From contig NW_004454179.1 in NCBI RefSeq assembly GCF_000283155.1, positions 2,162,629 through 2,226,628 on the forward strand: a stretch of 64,000 nt of DNA, given 5' to 3'. The DNA is from Ceratotherium simum simum (Eukaryota > Chordata > Mammalia > Perissodactyla > Rhinocerotidae). The notes beneath the pieces were generated by a model. The model worked only from the letters and a program-made list of their open reading frames with translations, did no database searches and was not told the DNA's origin. Shown here in pieces: positions 11,775 through 23,110 of the stretch. Both the position numbers and the translations under genes were made by a program. Within the stretch, counting starts at the first letter, position 1; the number at the start of each line of letters is the position of its first letter.

Positions 11775-12125
11775 TACATAATATTGTATTAGCTTGAACC
11801 ACAAAAATTGCTATTTTTTTGTAGGTCAAAAATTGTCAAATACCAGCAGTTTCATATGGTTCAATCTAATATAAATGAATTGCAATTTATTTAACCAATT
11901 TCCTATTGATAGTTGTTTGTTTCTAATCTTTTGCCAATATAAACAATGTTGCTATTAATAACTTTTTATGTGTTTCTATGCATACTTATACTAATATATC
12001 TTTAAGATAAAGATATAGAACTCCCAGGTTAAAGGGTATGGGTATTTCCAATTTTGATGAAATAAATTACCAACTTGTCCTCCACTGAGGGAATACCAAT
12101 ATGCACTCCCACCAATGTTATCTGG
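11775..12125 (-). repeat. Old L1 3'-region fragment, antisense
   Basis: 'ttgccaatataaacaatgtt', 'aactcccaggttaaagggta' and 'ccaatatgcactcccaccaa' follow the order of antisense L1 (or the related HAL1) near its 3' end. It is strongly diverged. Confidence 0.5.
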
Positions 12126-12611
12126 AGCTTGTTTCCTGGAGCCTTCAGCAGCATAGTGTATTTTTTCTGTATGCCATTTTGAGACACAAAATTTTTTATG
12201 ACTTGTCCAGAATTAGATTTAGAGGCAGAGCTTGGTTTGACATTTTAGATTTAGGTTTACATCATTCATCATTCGTTTTCTCCCCCACACCTGTTTCTTG
12301 AGTTACACCAAAGTTTACTTCAAGCTAACATCTCCCAGATATCCAGATCTACACTCATTTTTCATCTTCCTAATGTCTACATTTCCTAATGTAGAAACCT
12401 AATTTCTATTGTTGTTATTCTCATTGCTTTTTCTAATGGTTTCATGGTGTTATCCTAAATTCCAGCTTGTTGAAGGCTGGTACTATGTCAGAGAATCCCC
12501 ACCCCGCTTCCTCAGCATCAGAGTACAGGACATTTGGCACAGCATCAAAAATTATCTATTTACTGTTTCATTAAATTAATTGATTTTAAAATTTACCATT
12601 CTGTACGGGAA
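12126..12611. other. Intergenic, nothing recognised
   Basis: No gene or assignable repeat was seen in this AT-rich stretch. Confidence 0.4.
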
Positions 12612-12850
12612 GGAGAGGTAATATTTATTGGGTACCTGTTATAGCCAAGTGTTGTGTGGTGCTGGGCAATATCCAATATGTCACATAATTTATTCTTCAT
12701 GATAACCCTGCAAGTTGGCCGTTATCCTTATTTAGCAAGAGAAGAGAACACAACATGGAGAGATTAAGCAACCTTCTCAAAATAACCCAGAGCAAGTTGC
12801 AGGTAGAACTGGTATTCAAACCAGCCCTGTCTGGCTCCAATACCAGTGCT
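12612..12850 (+). repeat. MIR SINE
   Basis: MIR landmarks appear in order: 'tattgggtacctgttatagc', 'ttcatgataaccctgcaagt', 'gagagattaagcaacc', 'aactggtattcaaacc'. It is nearly full length and in sense. Confidence 0.8.
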
Positions 12851-15060
12851 TGCCCCCATCACAGGAGCTGCCTGCTGGGGCCAGGACTAGAAGGAGGCAA
12901 GTGAGCTGAGTGACGGTGCAAAATATACGGGAGCCCCAACAAACTCAGTAATCAAGATAAATAATATTTTAATGCAATATTTTAAAAAATCAAAATTAAT
13001 GCAGAACAATCCATGACGAACAAAACACTAGGTTTCAAAATAAAGACTGGATCATTATTACTGATTTTCCTTTTGCCTCAGGCTCCAATATAGCTTCCCA
13101 CAGCACTGTTACTGATCCTGTCTTTATTTAAAATCATAAGCTGGGTCATTGGATGAAAGTGTTGTTTTAGGAAGATTAATATATTGGTGGTGTGTAGGGC
13201 AAACCAAAAAAGACAGAGACTGGAGGACTTGAAATGTTAAAAAGATTTTGCTTAGTTGAGTTCAGAAAAGCAAACTGGGTATGGAGTGCATGGGTGTAAT
13301 TCTACTCTGTCAGCTCTATGCTAAATAAGTAGGGAAATACAACGAGAACAAGATGGTCCAATGCTTTTAATAAATTCTCTCACTGAGCTGCAGATGCCTT
13401 GCTACTTCTGATGCCCCTGCCGATCCCAGCTCTGACAGTAAAGCTGGGTGTGCCCTTGCAACTTTGGCTTCATTGCCAATGGCACCTGCAGGGAAAACTA
13501 CCCATTTTCCCTCATGTCCATTCTCCTCATTATTTTAGAGATTTTGATCCTGCCTTCTCCCAACAGCAGGTTTAACCTTCCAAATCTTTCTAGAAGTTCC
13601 AGATACAGAAAGCTTCTCTATTTCTCTGGCCATTTTGATTGTCTTTCTCTGGATCTTTTCTCACTCCATGATCTTTCTTTGTTTATAATGTGTAGTACAC
13701 TACACATAGTACTTGTTGATTTTCATGTGTTATCATCTCTATGCAAAACTATCTATAGGATTCTAGAGAGCCAGTAGTGTGTCTTAGGGACCTCAGATTT
13801 AACCCAGCCCAACTCCCTCAACGTGCAGGTCGGAGACACTGGAACTTAGCCAAAGTCAGTCTGGAAGCTGAGGATAGGATCTGTCCGTTTCCCTTCCACT
13901 GCAAGCAATTGGCCCCTATCAGTCTGTATTCTGTTCCTGAGACAGAGTCCTGATGTAGCTCTTTTTAAAGAGTAAAGGAGCAGAAACAGTAGCAACCTAT
14001 TCTGTGTACTTAGGCCTGCAGAGTTTGGCCTTTCCCTCTTTCGTAGAGGTAAGTTCATCAGACTGCCAAAGGGCACACAGGAAGGAATTGGCAGTTGTCT
14101 TGTATGGAGAGGCAGAGCTATGATTCCTGCTACAATTCTAGACAGTGCTGTTTCATTTCCAATGCCCTTTTCTGATGACGCCCAAATTTTGCCAACCTTT
14201 TTTGAGAAAGTGTACATTGGTCCCTATCTTTAGGGATTGGTCTCCAGCTACTCTGAGCTTCCTTTCCTCGGCCAAGATGAATTTTATCTAATGGTCAATG
14301 TTACTCAGAATGTGACTTCATAAACCTGGCCTGAAACTATGTGCAATCCAAATGTTTTGCCAATTGTGTGAATTCAAGAATGTGCAGAATAGGTAAAAGA
14401 TAGTTTCTATTTCCTAGAGGCTGGTCAAAGAGGAAAAAGTTCAGGAGATGTTTGGTATCTATAAGATTGTTGCATTTACCACTATTTTAAAAGGGGAGGG
14501 AGTGTAAAGAACAGAAGGTCAGCAAAAAGGTAAAAACCTTATACTTGGGGGGTGCTTAAATGTCTAGTGGGCTCAGGCCTGTAACATAAACGAGTAAAGT
14601 CAATTGATAAGATGTGTAGGAGCAGTGAAGAACTCTAGAAAACATGCCTAATCTAAAGGAGGCAGCCAATATTCAGTGTCAGCCAATTGTTGTCATGTAG
14701 GAAGGTGGGTCCAATGTTGCTAGCTCTGATTTTTCAAGAGAACTCAGAAATCTGGATTTTTATATAAAATTATCTACTTTGGGGGGTTGATGTTGATTTT
14801 TTTTTGGAAATTATCTAATTTTTAGATGCTGGCAACAAATCCAAATTGGAAGGAAGGAAAGGAGGGAGGGAGGAAGAGAGGAAAAGTGAAGGAGAACCAC
14901 CTGCAGGCCAAACAGAACAGTGATAGGGCCCAGAGGTTGCCAGTTTGTGACTTTTATCTTATGCAGACTTCTTACTTCCTGTCTTCTCCCAACAAGGTAT
15001 ACTCAGAACTAGATCAAACAGTCAGAATTTCCATTGCCCTGCCAATTCTGTAAATCTAGC
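12851..15060. other. Intergenic, largely unassigned
   Basis: No exon or RNA gene was recognised. A GA-rich low-complexity tract lies at about 14849-14896. The open frame on the minus strand at 13846-14217 (123 codons) shows no motif and no splice context that I trust. Confidence 0.4.
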
Positions 15061-15069
15061 CATATAGTT

Positions 15070-15075
15070 TTTATT
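15070..15075 (-). terminator. Candidate FGFBP3 polyadenylation signal
   Basis: TTTATT on the plus strand is AATAAA on the minus strand, about 930 bp downstream of the FGFBP3 stop codon. It is the first canonical hexamer I noticed in that direction. No transcript evidence is available, so it is only a candidate. Confidence 0.3.
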
Positions 15076-16003
15076 GAGCTCCTAATATGTGCAAAGTCTA
15101 TCATTACATCTTATTTAATATGAAATATGTTAACAATTAATTACATGAAACAGAGATACAACTTCCATAATGGTCCAAATGACTCTGACATAAACTTACA
15201 CTTTAGCTGTTTTTAAAAATATGATCAAAATTAAAGAGAATTGTTTTTTTCAAACCTACTGGAGCATTCAACTTTTACAATTCACTTCTGAATTTAGAAG
15301 GTTAATGAGAAAGTTTCAGAACATTAGGCGTCACTCCGTTTAAAAGTAGCACTTCTAAAAGAATTCCAAGGCAACCATCCTGAAAATCTTTCATAGGAGT
15401 CAGTTTTGACTCTAAATGGCTTCTATACCTATAGAGGTCACCTATGACACCAAGCAGCATCCAGGTTCATGCTAATTCCGAAGGGAAAAAAGTTGGTAAT
15501 CTTGTCAACTGATTAGATAAGAAGACACTGAACAATTCAACCTGGCTCAGGTTATCAATTGCTCATGATTACATTTTAATATAAATGTGTTAAACAGTAT
15601 ACGTTGTATCCTGCTTTCCATACGAGATTCACATCATGTCAATCATTGTTTCCCCCTTATTTTTTTCAGCCTCTCTCTGTGTCCATCTCTCTCCCCAGTC
15701 TACAGTTTCTGCATATTTAAGGTATGCCTACTTCCGTTTCCACTATTTCTTCTGTTGTTAATCAGAGTCGAGACTCTTCAACATTTTTTAACTTCTTTGC
15801 TGTCTCAGATATTCTCCATACCCCTTACACTCTCACCCCAAGCCACCCCCAGCCCAGCCCCATTCTAGAACCTGGACTTTCCTCCACTCTCTATCCCATA
15901 TCTCTTGGCCTAAATAATGCCCTTAGCTTCCCCTCCCCCTCTGAGCACCTTCTTCCCCTGCCCCCCACCCCTTCCCCCGATGTCCCTCCCCAGGCCTGCA
16001 GCC

Positions 16004-16771
16004 TCAGCCATTCCAGAAATTGACAAAGAAGTTGCAGAGGGAGCGCCACTCCTCAGCACAGTAGGTCTCCGTGAGCTTCGCGTTTTGGTCCAGTCCGTCA
16101 GGGTCGGGCCCTGTCCCCAGGGGTCGCTCCTCGTCGGGGTCCGAGGCTGCCGTCCTCTTGCCGCCTTTGGTCTTCTCAGAGGGCTTCTCTTTGGGCGGAG
16201 CGCTCGGGGGAGGCGGGACCCCTGCGGCGGGGCCCGGCGCGGACTCCCGGGGCCATCCCCGGCTCCCGGCCCGGGGCTTGAGATCCCGGGGGAAGCCCGC
16301 CGCAGTGGGGCCAGCGGGTGGGGACGGGTAGGGCACTAGTCGCAGCTCGGCGCCGTGGCCCTTCTTGCCGGCGCACAGGCGGGCCCTGAGCGGCGCGGCG
16401 TCGTGGCAGGGCCGCGACTTCTTGCGCAGCCGGCCCAGCACCTGCCTCCAGTAGTGCGGGCGGCGGGCGGCGTAGGCGGCGCAGCGCTCCGGCTCCCCGC
16501 GGTAGGCGCACTGGTGGCGCGCCCCGTCCGGGCCCTGGCAGCGCAGCAGCAGCTCGCTTCCCGCCGCGGGCCTTGGGGCGGGCAGCAGGAGCTGCCAGCT
16601 GCACGCGTGCCCCTCGGGGCTAACAAAGCGGCCCGAGGAGCCAACTGCGGGACCCGGGGCCGGCTCTGCTGCGCTGCCAGCGGGCCCCTTGTCCCTTCGG
16701 GTGGCCGAGAGGACATAGCCGCCCAGCAGCAGCAGCAGCGAGAGGGGCGCTCGCAACCTCAGAGGACTCAT
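16004..16771 (-). CDS. FGFBP3: FGF-binding protein 3
   Basis: This is a secreted heparin-binding protein of the FGF-binding family, known to bind FGFs and release them from extracellular matrix. The frame is intact: ATG at 16771 with G at -3, stop TGA at 16004-16006, 255 codons (human about 258). Residues 1 to about 24 form a signal peptide (a leucine run at 12-16 within SLLLLLGGYVLSA). Eight cysteines at 57, 78, 88, 97, 122, 133, 238 and 246 fit the family's conserved disulfides. A basic patch RLRKKSRP (114-121) is a likely heparin-binding site. The middle (about 145-225) is Pro/Gly/Lys-rich and probably disordered. The C-terminus ends CNFFVNFWNG, a signature I recognise for this paralogue. 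The coding region lies in one exon, and its neighbour BTAF1 is transcribed away from it, as in other mammals. Confidence 0.96.
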   Translation of the reverse strand: MSPLRLRAPLSLLLLLGGYVLSATRRDKGPAGSAAEPAPGPAVGSSGRFVSPEGHACSWQLLLPAPRPAAGSELLLRCQGPDGARHQCAYRGEPERCAAYAARRPHYWRQVLGRLRKKSRPCHDAAPLRARLCAGKKGHGAELRLVPYPSPPAGPTAAGFPRDLKPRAGSRGWPRESAPGPAAGVPPPPSAPPKEKPSEKTKGGKRTAASDPDEERPLGTGPDPDGLDQNAKLTETYCAEEWRSLCNFFVNFWNG

Positions 16772-16785
16772 GGCCCGCGATGTCT
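16060..16785. other. CpG-rich island over FGFBP3 coding exon
   Basis: This stretch is very GC-rich with dense CpG (for example 16196-16330 and 16360-16560), unlike the AT-rich surroundings. It coincides with the coding region and start of FGFBP3. The compositional bias also opens long unrelated frames on both strands. Confidence 0.85.
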
Positions 16786-16860
16786 GCGCTCAGGTCGGCT
16801 CTTCTGGGACCCTTGGGCGCTTCAGTGGTGGCAGGACCAGGAAAGGGACATCCCTTGGAC

Positions 16861-17208
16861 CTGCAGACAGAGGCAGAGACGGCGTCTGACTGAGCCAGGT
16901 GCAGCTCTTCGTCCGAGGACATGCACCTGCGAATCTGCCTCCCCAGACTTGGTGGGCGCTGGTTTCTAGTGGGCAGCAACTGCCTGCGAGGGGCCCCTCC
17001 CTGGGAGAAACCCGCTTACTGTCTAAATAGTCGTTTTGAAACTATTTGTGCTTTGAGGTTTTCTTCTGCGCGCAAATACGAGAGCAAAGAAATGCCTAAT
17101 AATTACCACCTCCGCTCCTTCCTCCACCCTCTCCCTTCTCCATCCTCCAATAAACTATCTACAAAATCATTTCAGATTATTCTTCGGAAACATGCATTTT
17201 GAACTTAC
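16861..17208 (-). other. FGFBP3: Probable FGFBP3 5' UTR intron
   Basis: On the minus strand a strong donor GTAAGT starts at 17208 (plus strand ACTTAC at 17203-17208). A good acceptor, a pyrimidine tract ending CTGCAG at 16861, lies 89 bp upstream of the start codon. Together they define a 348-bp intron separating an untranslated first exon from the coding exon. FGFBP3 is known to have a noncoding first exon in other mammals. The pairing is inferred, not proven. Confidence 0.5.
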
Positions 17209-17340
17209 CGAGTTCTGGGAGCCGTAGCGGAGCCTGGTTACGGTAAAGGGAATGACGGCATGAAGGATTAGTCTGTTGTAGCCGCCTCCCAGTGAATGAA
17301 CGTGTTATCAGTGGGACAGAAGGGGCCTCCCCCACTATGC
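17209..17340 (-). other. FGFBP3: Candidate FGFBP3 first exon and promoter area
   Basis: This is the sequence immediately upstream of the predicted donor. The 3' boundary (17209) follows from the splice site. The transcription start is not visible and the upper limit is a guess. Confidence 0.35.
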
Positions 17341-17936
17341 CCCTCCCAGACTTCCCTCGCACTGGCAGACTTCTTACCACCACGCCACAACACCCCCCCC
17401 CAAGATGTATGGTAGAAGTGGCAATGTAACATGAAATACAACTCTTGCATTTTGCTTCCAATGTTTAAAATAATCAAGTGAATTTTAACAAATCATTCTT
17501 TCCTTTTACATATTTAATCATCCAAAAATAAGTTAAACAGATCTAAGTTTTAAGAGAAACAAAATGAAACAAAACAATTGTCAGTATTCTAAACCAGGCA
17601 CTATTTACCCTCTATTTTTCATATCACTCTGAGTTCTATATTTTCACCCATCATAGCTGATAGTCTTTCTCATCCTAATAACTTAATAAAAATATTACTA
17701 CTAATAAAAATATAATATCCCAGTTTATTAACTTACCATTCTGTACAGCAGTTCACTCAGGAGTGGCCATTTGGGCTTTTGATTATTTTTAGGTATTATA
17801 AATCAGTTATAAAATTTTTACAAGAATTAGAAGTTTAAAAAATTTATTTGGATTATAGTTGCAAGGTAATATTACCAATTCGAATGATTAATCTGTAAGA
17901 ATGCGTTCTTGAATCTTGAAAATTTTATATTTATTT
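17341..17936. other. Intergenic, nothing recognised
   Basis: The sequence is AT-rich, with a C-run at 17392-17401. No gene or assignable repeat was seen. Confidence 0.4.
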
Positions 17937-18137
17937 ATCTTTTATTTATTTATTTTTTCCCCCAAAGCCCCAGTAGATAGTTGTATGTCACAGTTGCACA
18001 TCCTTCTAGTTGCTGTATGTGGGACACGGCCTCCGCATGGCCGGAGAAGCGGTGCATCGGTGCACATCTGGGATCCGAACCCGTGCCGCCAGTAGCAGAG
18101 CCAGAGCACTTAACCGCTAAGCCATGGGCAGGCCCCC
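17937..18137 (-). repeat. ERE SINE (short subtype), antisense
   Basis: It contains 'ccccagtagatagttgtatg', 'gttgctgtatgtgggaca', 'ggatccgaacccgtgccgcc' and the head 'ttaaccgctaagccatggg'. This subtype has a different body from the 'gaggaagat' subtype. No clear target-site duplication was found. Confidence 0.85.
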
Positions 18138-18289
18138 TAATGTCTTCTTTTGGACAGTATTTTCTATTACTGAACTCCCGTTGGTATTGTATTTGAACAG
18201 TTATAATTTGATTACTACTATAAAAACCAAAATATTTTAGAATTAGGAGAATGTACTTAAATATGTTTTAGCACATATTAAATATATAG

Positions 18290-18425
18290 TAGTGTATATT
18301 GACCTAAGAAAGGAAGTTTTTACCCCTCTGGTGAAATCAGAGAGATTAAATGACTTACCCAACATCACACATTTAGTGATAAAGCCACAAGCCATTTGAC
18401 TTTCAGTGATCAATGATCTTGACAT
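18290..18425 (+). repeat. MIR fragment
   Basis: 'gagagattaaatgacttacc' followed by 'catcacacatttagtgataa' matches the MIR core region. It is short and diverged. Confidence 0.5.
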
Positions 18426-18879
18426 TTCAGCTTTTTATTTCACTAGTGTCACTTTCACAGTTAGTTATGTCTTAATTACACCAATTCAATTTATACTGAA
18501 AAACAATTAGTACCTAAGAAGTTAAGAAATATTAACATAAGTGTCATAAACAAGAGTAGCTTATTAATATATTTCACAGATGGAAGCCTTCTCTTTTCCA
18601 GAAAGCCATATTTGTGTTAGCAAAGCACTGATGGGTAGTTACAGGCTTTTGTCTGTTGCTCTGGCATTAGTGTTATCAGCTACTGAACCGAAGTGGAATA
18701 GTTTTTCAGCTAAAGAGTGACATCTTGTGACATTCTGCACTAATTACAATGAAAAGGTTTATTATCTGAAAAGTAATTAAGAGATATTCCAAAGAGCATG
18801 CTTTCTGTCAGAAACATTGTCCCCAGAAGAAAAATAAGGACACACAGATGTGCTATGCCATGTCAGAAAGGGGTAACTT

Positions 18880-19132
18880 TTTTTTTTTTTGAGGAAGATT
18901 GGTCCTGAGCTAATATCTGTTGCCAATCTTCCTCTTTTTCTTTTTTCTCCCTAAAGCCCCAGTACACAGTCGTATATCCTAGTTTTAGGGCCTTCTAGTT
19001 CTTCTATGTGGGACCCTGCCTCAGCGTGGCTTGATGAGCGGTGAGTAGGTCCGAGCCCAGGATCGGAACCGGTAACCCAGGGCTACTGAAGCAGAACGGG
19101 CGAACTTAACCGCTATGCCACAAGCCGGCCTG
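18880..19132 (-). repeat. ERE SINE, antisense
   Basis: A T-run then 'gaggaagattggtcctgagc' at the left and 'cgctatgccacaagccggcc' at the right. Target-site duplication GAAAGGGGTAACTT (14 bp) lies at 18866-18879 and 19133-19146. Confidence 0.92.
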
Positions 19133-19154
19133 GAAAGGGGTAACTTCTTACCAG

Positions 19155-20235
19155 AAGTTACTTTTTATAAATGGTGGTAAAATACACATACCATAAAATT
19201 TACCATTTTAACCATTTTTAGGTGTAGAGTTCAGTGGCATTAAGTACATTCACACTGTTATACAACAATCACTACCATGGATCTCCAGAACTTTTTTCAT
19301 CTTCCAAAATTGAAATTATATTCCCATTAAGCAATAACTCATTCCTCCCTTCCTCCACCCCCTGGGAACCATCATTCTACTTTCTGTCTCAATGAATTTG
19401 ACTACTTTAGATGCCTCATATAATTGGAATTATACAGTATTTTTCCTTTTGTGACTAGCTTATTTCACTTAATGTCCTCAAGGTTCATCCATGTTGTAGC
19501 ATGTGTCAGAATTTCCTTCCTTTTTAAGGCTGAATAATATTCCATCGTATTTATACACCACATTTTATTTATCTATTTATCATTCGATGGACACTTGGGT
19601 TGCTTCCACCTTTCGGCTATTGTGAATACTGCTGCTATGAACATGGATGTACAGATATCTGTTCAAGTTCCTGCTTTCAGTTCTTTTGGGTATATACCCA
19701 GAAGTGGAATTGCTGGGTCGTATGGTAATTCTCTTTTTAACTTTTTGAGGAAACTCCATACTGTTTTCCATAGTGGCTGCACCATTTAACATTCCCACCA
19801 ACAGTGCACAAGGGTTCCAATTTCTCCACATCCTTGACAATACTTGTTATTTTCTGGGTTTTTTTTTTTTTTTTTGCCTCTTTTTGTTTTTATAATAGCC
19901 ATCCTAATGGATGTGAAGTGGTATCTCATTGTGGTTTTGATTTGCATTTCTGTAATGGTTAGTAATGTTGAGCATCTTTTCATGCTCTTATTGGCCATTT
20001 GTAGATCATCTTTGTAGAAATGTCTATTCAAGTCTGCTGCCCATTTTTTAATCAGGTTGTTTTTGTTGTTGTTGAGTTACAAGAGTTTTCTTTATATATT
20101 CTGGATATTAACCTGTAATCAGACATATGATTTGCAAATATCTTCTCCCATTCTGTGGGTTGCCTTTTCACTCTGTTGATAGTGTCTCTTGATGCCCAAA
20201 AGGTTTTCATTTTGATGTAGTCCAAAGGAAGACAC
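19155..20235 (-). repeat. L1 3' part (ORF2 C-terminus and 3' UTR), antisense
   Basis: Minus-strand translation near 20031-19786 contains the L1 ORF2 C-terminal motif [12 protein letters not shown] and the tract ending LVHCWWEC. The left end is an L1 3' UTR ('aaaatacacataccataaaa'). Frames are interrupted, so it is a dead 5'-truncated copy. Confidence 0.88.
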
Positions 20236-20754
20236 TTTTTAAAAATATCATGATGTGAGATATGAAATACATCTTAATATTGATTTCTTAAAAAATAATC
20301 TTGTTTGCATCAGTGATACAACAGGCCTGTTTGGATTCATACCATATACCACCTAATAGTTTAGAATGGTGTGAAATTTCTTGATAATTTCAATGATCGA
20401 CTGCTTAGTCCTGCCCTGTGATTTCTACAAAGGAAAAATCTTATCATAAGGAACAGAGTCTATGTAGCACCTCCTTCCCTTCTTACCCTAGAGAAGGTTA
20501 GCTGCAGCACCTGATCCAACAAACTTCTATGGTGAGTGGGGTGGGGTCGGGGGCCTCCTGCCTCTTGGTTTCTTAAGACTACGTAATTCTTCCTGCATGT
20601 AAGATCAGCTTTGTACAGTTTAATATGCAAATTTTTTTTGTTTGTTTCATGTGTATTAGCCTAATCTTCCAAATTAAATTGTAAGCTTTTTGGACAAGAT
20701 AATTTTGTTTACTTCTTTGGTACATAACACAGTGCTCAAGGCAAAAAGTTGATT

Positions 20755-21610
20755 GCTTGAACACTCATACATTGCTGGTAGGAGTATAAACTGTACAATC
20801 ACTTTATTTTTTATTATTATTATTTTTTAATTTTATTTATTTATTTTTTCCCCCAAAGCCCCAGTAGATAGTTGTACGTCATAGTTGCACAGCCTTCTAG
20901 TTGCTGTATGTGGGATGCGGCCTCAGCATGGCTGGAGAAGCAGTGCGTCGGTGCACGCCCGCGATCCGAACCCAGGCCGCCAGCAGCGGAGCGCGCGCAC
21001 TTAACCGCCAAGCCAGGGGGCCAGCCCTGTACAATCAATTTAGAAAACCGTTTTACATTTTCTTATAAAGTTAAATACACATCTACTCTATGATCCAGCC
21101 ATTCTACTCCTAGGTATTTACCCAAAGAAAATGAAAATATATGACTACAAAAAGATGGGTACAAGAATGTTCATAGCACTTTATTCGTCATAATAGCCCC
21201 AAAGTGGAAACAACCCAATTATCCATCAGCAAATGCATAGATAAACAGATTGTGATACAATCTGTTTATTACTCAGCAATAAAAAGGAATGAACTACTGC
21301 AACATGCAACAAAGTGGATTAATCTCCAAACCATAATGTTGAGCAAATGAAGCCAGACACAAAAGAGCCCATATTGTATGACTGCATCTATATGAAGTTA
21401 TAAAACAAACAAAACTAATCAATGGTGGGAAAAAATCAGAAAAGTGCTGCCTCCGGGGGATGAATGGAGGTTTGTAATGAGGAAGGGATAGAAAGGAAGT
21501 TTCTGGGGGTTATGACAATATACTGTATCTTGTAGAGATTCGGGTTATACTTAAGATTTGCATATTTCATTGTATGTAAATTTTACCTAAAAAAGAAGCC
21601 AAACCTGTAA
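20755..21610 (+). repeat. L1 3' end, sense, split by an ERE
   Basis: 'acattgctggtaggagtata' (left) and 'gatccagccattctactcct', 'ataatagccccaaagtgg', 'ggaatgaactactgcaacat' (right) are sense L1 ORF2 end and 3' UTR. An ERE at 20802-21026 interrupts it. Confidence 0.85.
20802..21026 (-). repeat. ERE SINE (short subtype), antisense
   Basis: An A/T-rich tail lies at the left and the head 'agccagggggccagcc' at the right. Target-site duplication CTGTACAATCA lies at 20791-20801 and 21027-21037. It is inserted within an L1. Confidence 0.92.
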
Positions 21611-21649
21611 ACGATTATTAAGCCCAACTTAATGATATCCATGCTGAAT

Positions 21650-21875
21650 TGTTTAGGGATGAAGTACTGATGTTTGCAATTTATTTTTAAATATATAAAA
21701 AATAATATGGATGATATGAATAGAGAGAAATGAGTAGTAGTTATGTGATCAAGCTAATACAGTAAAATATTAATTATAGCATCTAAGTGGTAGGTATATG
21801 GGTGTTCACTGCATAATTTTTTTCAACTTTACTGTATTTTTGAAAAATTTCATAATAAATATTGGAAAAAATAGA
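21650..21875 (+). repeat. L1 3' UTR fragment
   Basis: 'ggtaggtatatgggtgttca' followed by 'tttcataataaatattgg' is a typical sense L1 3' end. Confidence 0.65.
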
Positions 21876-22129
21876 AAATAATAATTTAAAAGTTATGTTC
21901 CTACCATTAGGAATTAACATATATTAATATCTTGTCATATTTGCCTTCCACAATTTTTTAAGAAAAAAATGTCACATAACTCTTCTATTTCCATTACCCC
22001 TCTCAAATCCCATTTTCCTCCCCACCTAACTCCTAGCCAAGGGTAATCAGCTTTTTTATTATAAGTTTGGGGTATATTCTTTCAATCCACTTGCAATAAT
22101 TGTATACTTGTTTATGCACATAAATGTAA

Positions 22130-22760
22130 AACTCCTGTCAAGTATAGTCATTGCAGCTTCATTTATAATAATGAAAAATTGGAAAAACCTAAATAGCAAT
22201 GAGAAATGAATAAATTATGGATTTTTTGTTCTGTTTTGCTTTGTTTTTTTGGTGAGGAAGATTAGCCCTGGGCTAACATATGTGCCCATCTTCCTCTACT
22301 TTATATGTGGGACGCCTGCCACAGCATGGCTTGATAAGCCGTGCGTAGGACTGCACCTGTGATCCGAACCTGCAAACCCTGGGCCGCCGAAGCAGAGTGC
22401 GTGAACTAGCCACTATGCCACTGGGCCAGCCCCTAAATTATGGATTTTCATACAATAGAATAGATCTTGAAAACATAATTAATTCATTAATTAAAAACAA
22501 GCTTATATGATACTGTTCATTGTTTATGGAACACATACATGTAGCAAAATGATAAAATTATGGACAGGAAGTATACACACAAACTTCATAGTAATAGTTA
22601 TTTCTGGGAAGGTAGGGAGGAGAATGGGATTAGAGAGTAGTAAAAGACCTCAATTTTACCTTTAATTATCTGAAGCAAATATGGTAAAATATTAATATTT
22701 GTTAAACCTGGATGGTGAGTATATGGGTGGATTTTATTCTCTATATTTTTACATATGTTG
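22130..22760 (+). repeat. L1 3' region, sense, split by an ERE
   Basis: 'gcttcatttataataatgaa', 'catacaatagaatagatctt' and 'ggatggtgagtatatgggtg' read as a diverged sense L1 3' region, interrupted by the ERE at 22226-22433. Confidence 0.6.
22226..22433 (-). repeat. ERE SINE, antisense
   Basis: 'gaggaagattagccctgggc' at the left and 'ccactgggccagcccc' at the right. Target-site duplication TAAATTATGGATTTT (15 bp) lies at 22211-22225 and 22434-22448. Confidence 0.92.
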
Positions 22761-22839
22761 GAAATAATTCGTAATTTTGAAAATACAAATAGTACTACTT
22801 TGTGAGTATAGTTTTTAGAATTCATAAAAATTGTATGGT

Positions 22840-23110
22840 ATTGTAAATATTGTTCTGCATCTTGCATTTACTCAATTTATGGTTTTGAGCTTCATCCATA
22901 TTGGCATATGTAGATTTTTTGTAGATTGGCATATGTAGTTAATTTACTTTACCTACTGCTGTTGGTAGCCCATCATATGACTATATTACATTTAGTTTAT
23001 CTGTCACTCTACTGATGGACATTTAGGTCGTTTCCACGTTTTCTCGATGATAAAGAATGCTGCAGTGAACACCCTTATAGAGATCTTTTTGTGTACAAGA
23101 GTGTTTCCCT
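22840..23110 (-). repeat. Old L1 fragment, antisense
   Basis: 'gatggacatttaggtcgttt' then 'gataaagaatgctgcagtga' matches antisense L1 near the 3' end. The boundaries are uncertain. Confidence 0.55.

Noticed and set aside
16176..16716. Long minus-strand frames of 142 and 126 codons overlapping FGFBP3
   Set aside because: They are out-of-frame shadows of FGFBP3, rich in Pro/Arg/Ala, with no independent start context.
16355..16969. 204-codon open frame on the plus strand opposite FGFBP3
   Set aside because: It is a product of high GC in the antisense of a real gene: low-complexity Ala/Arg/Gly composition, no family features, and the FGFBP3 frame explains the region.
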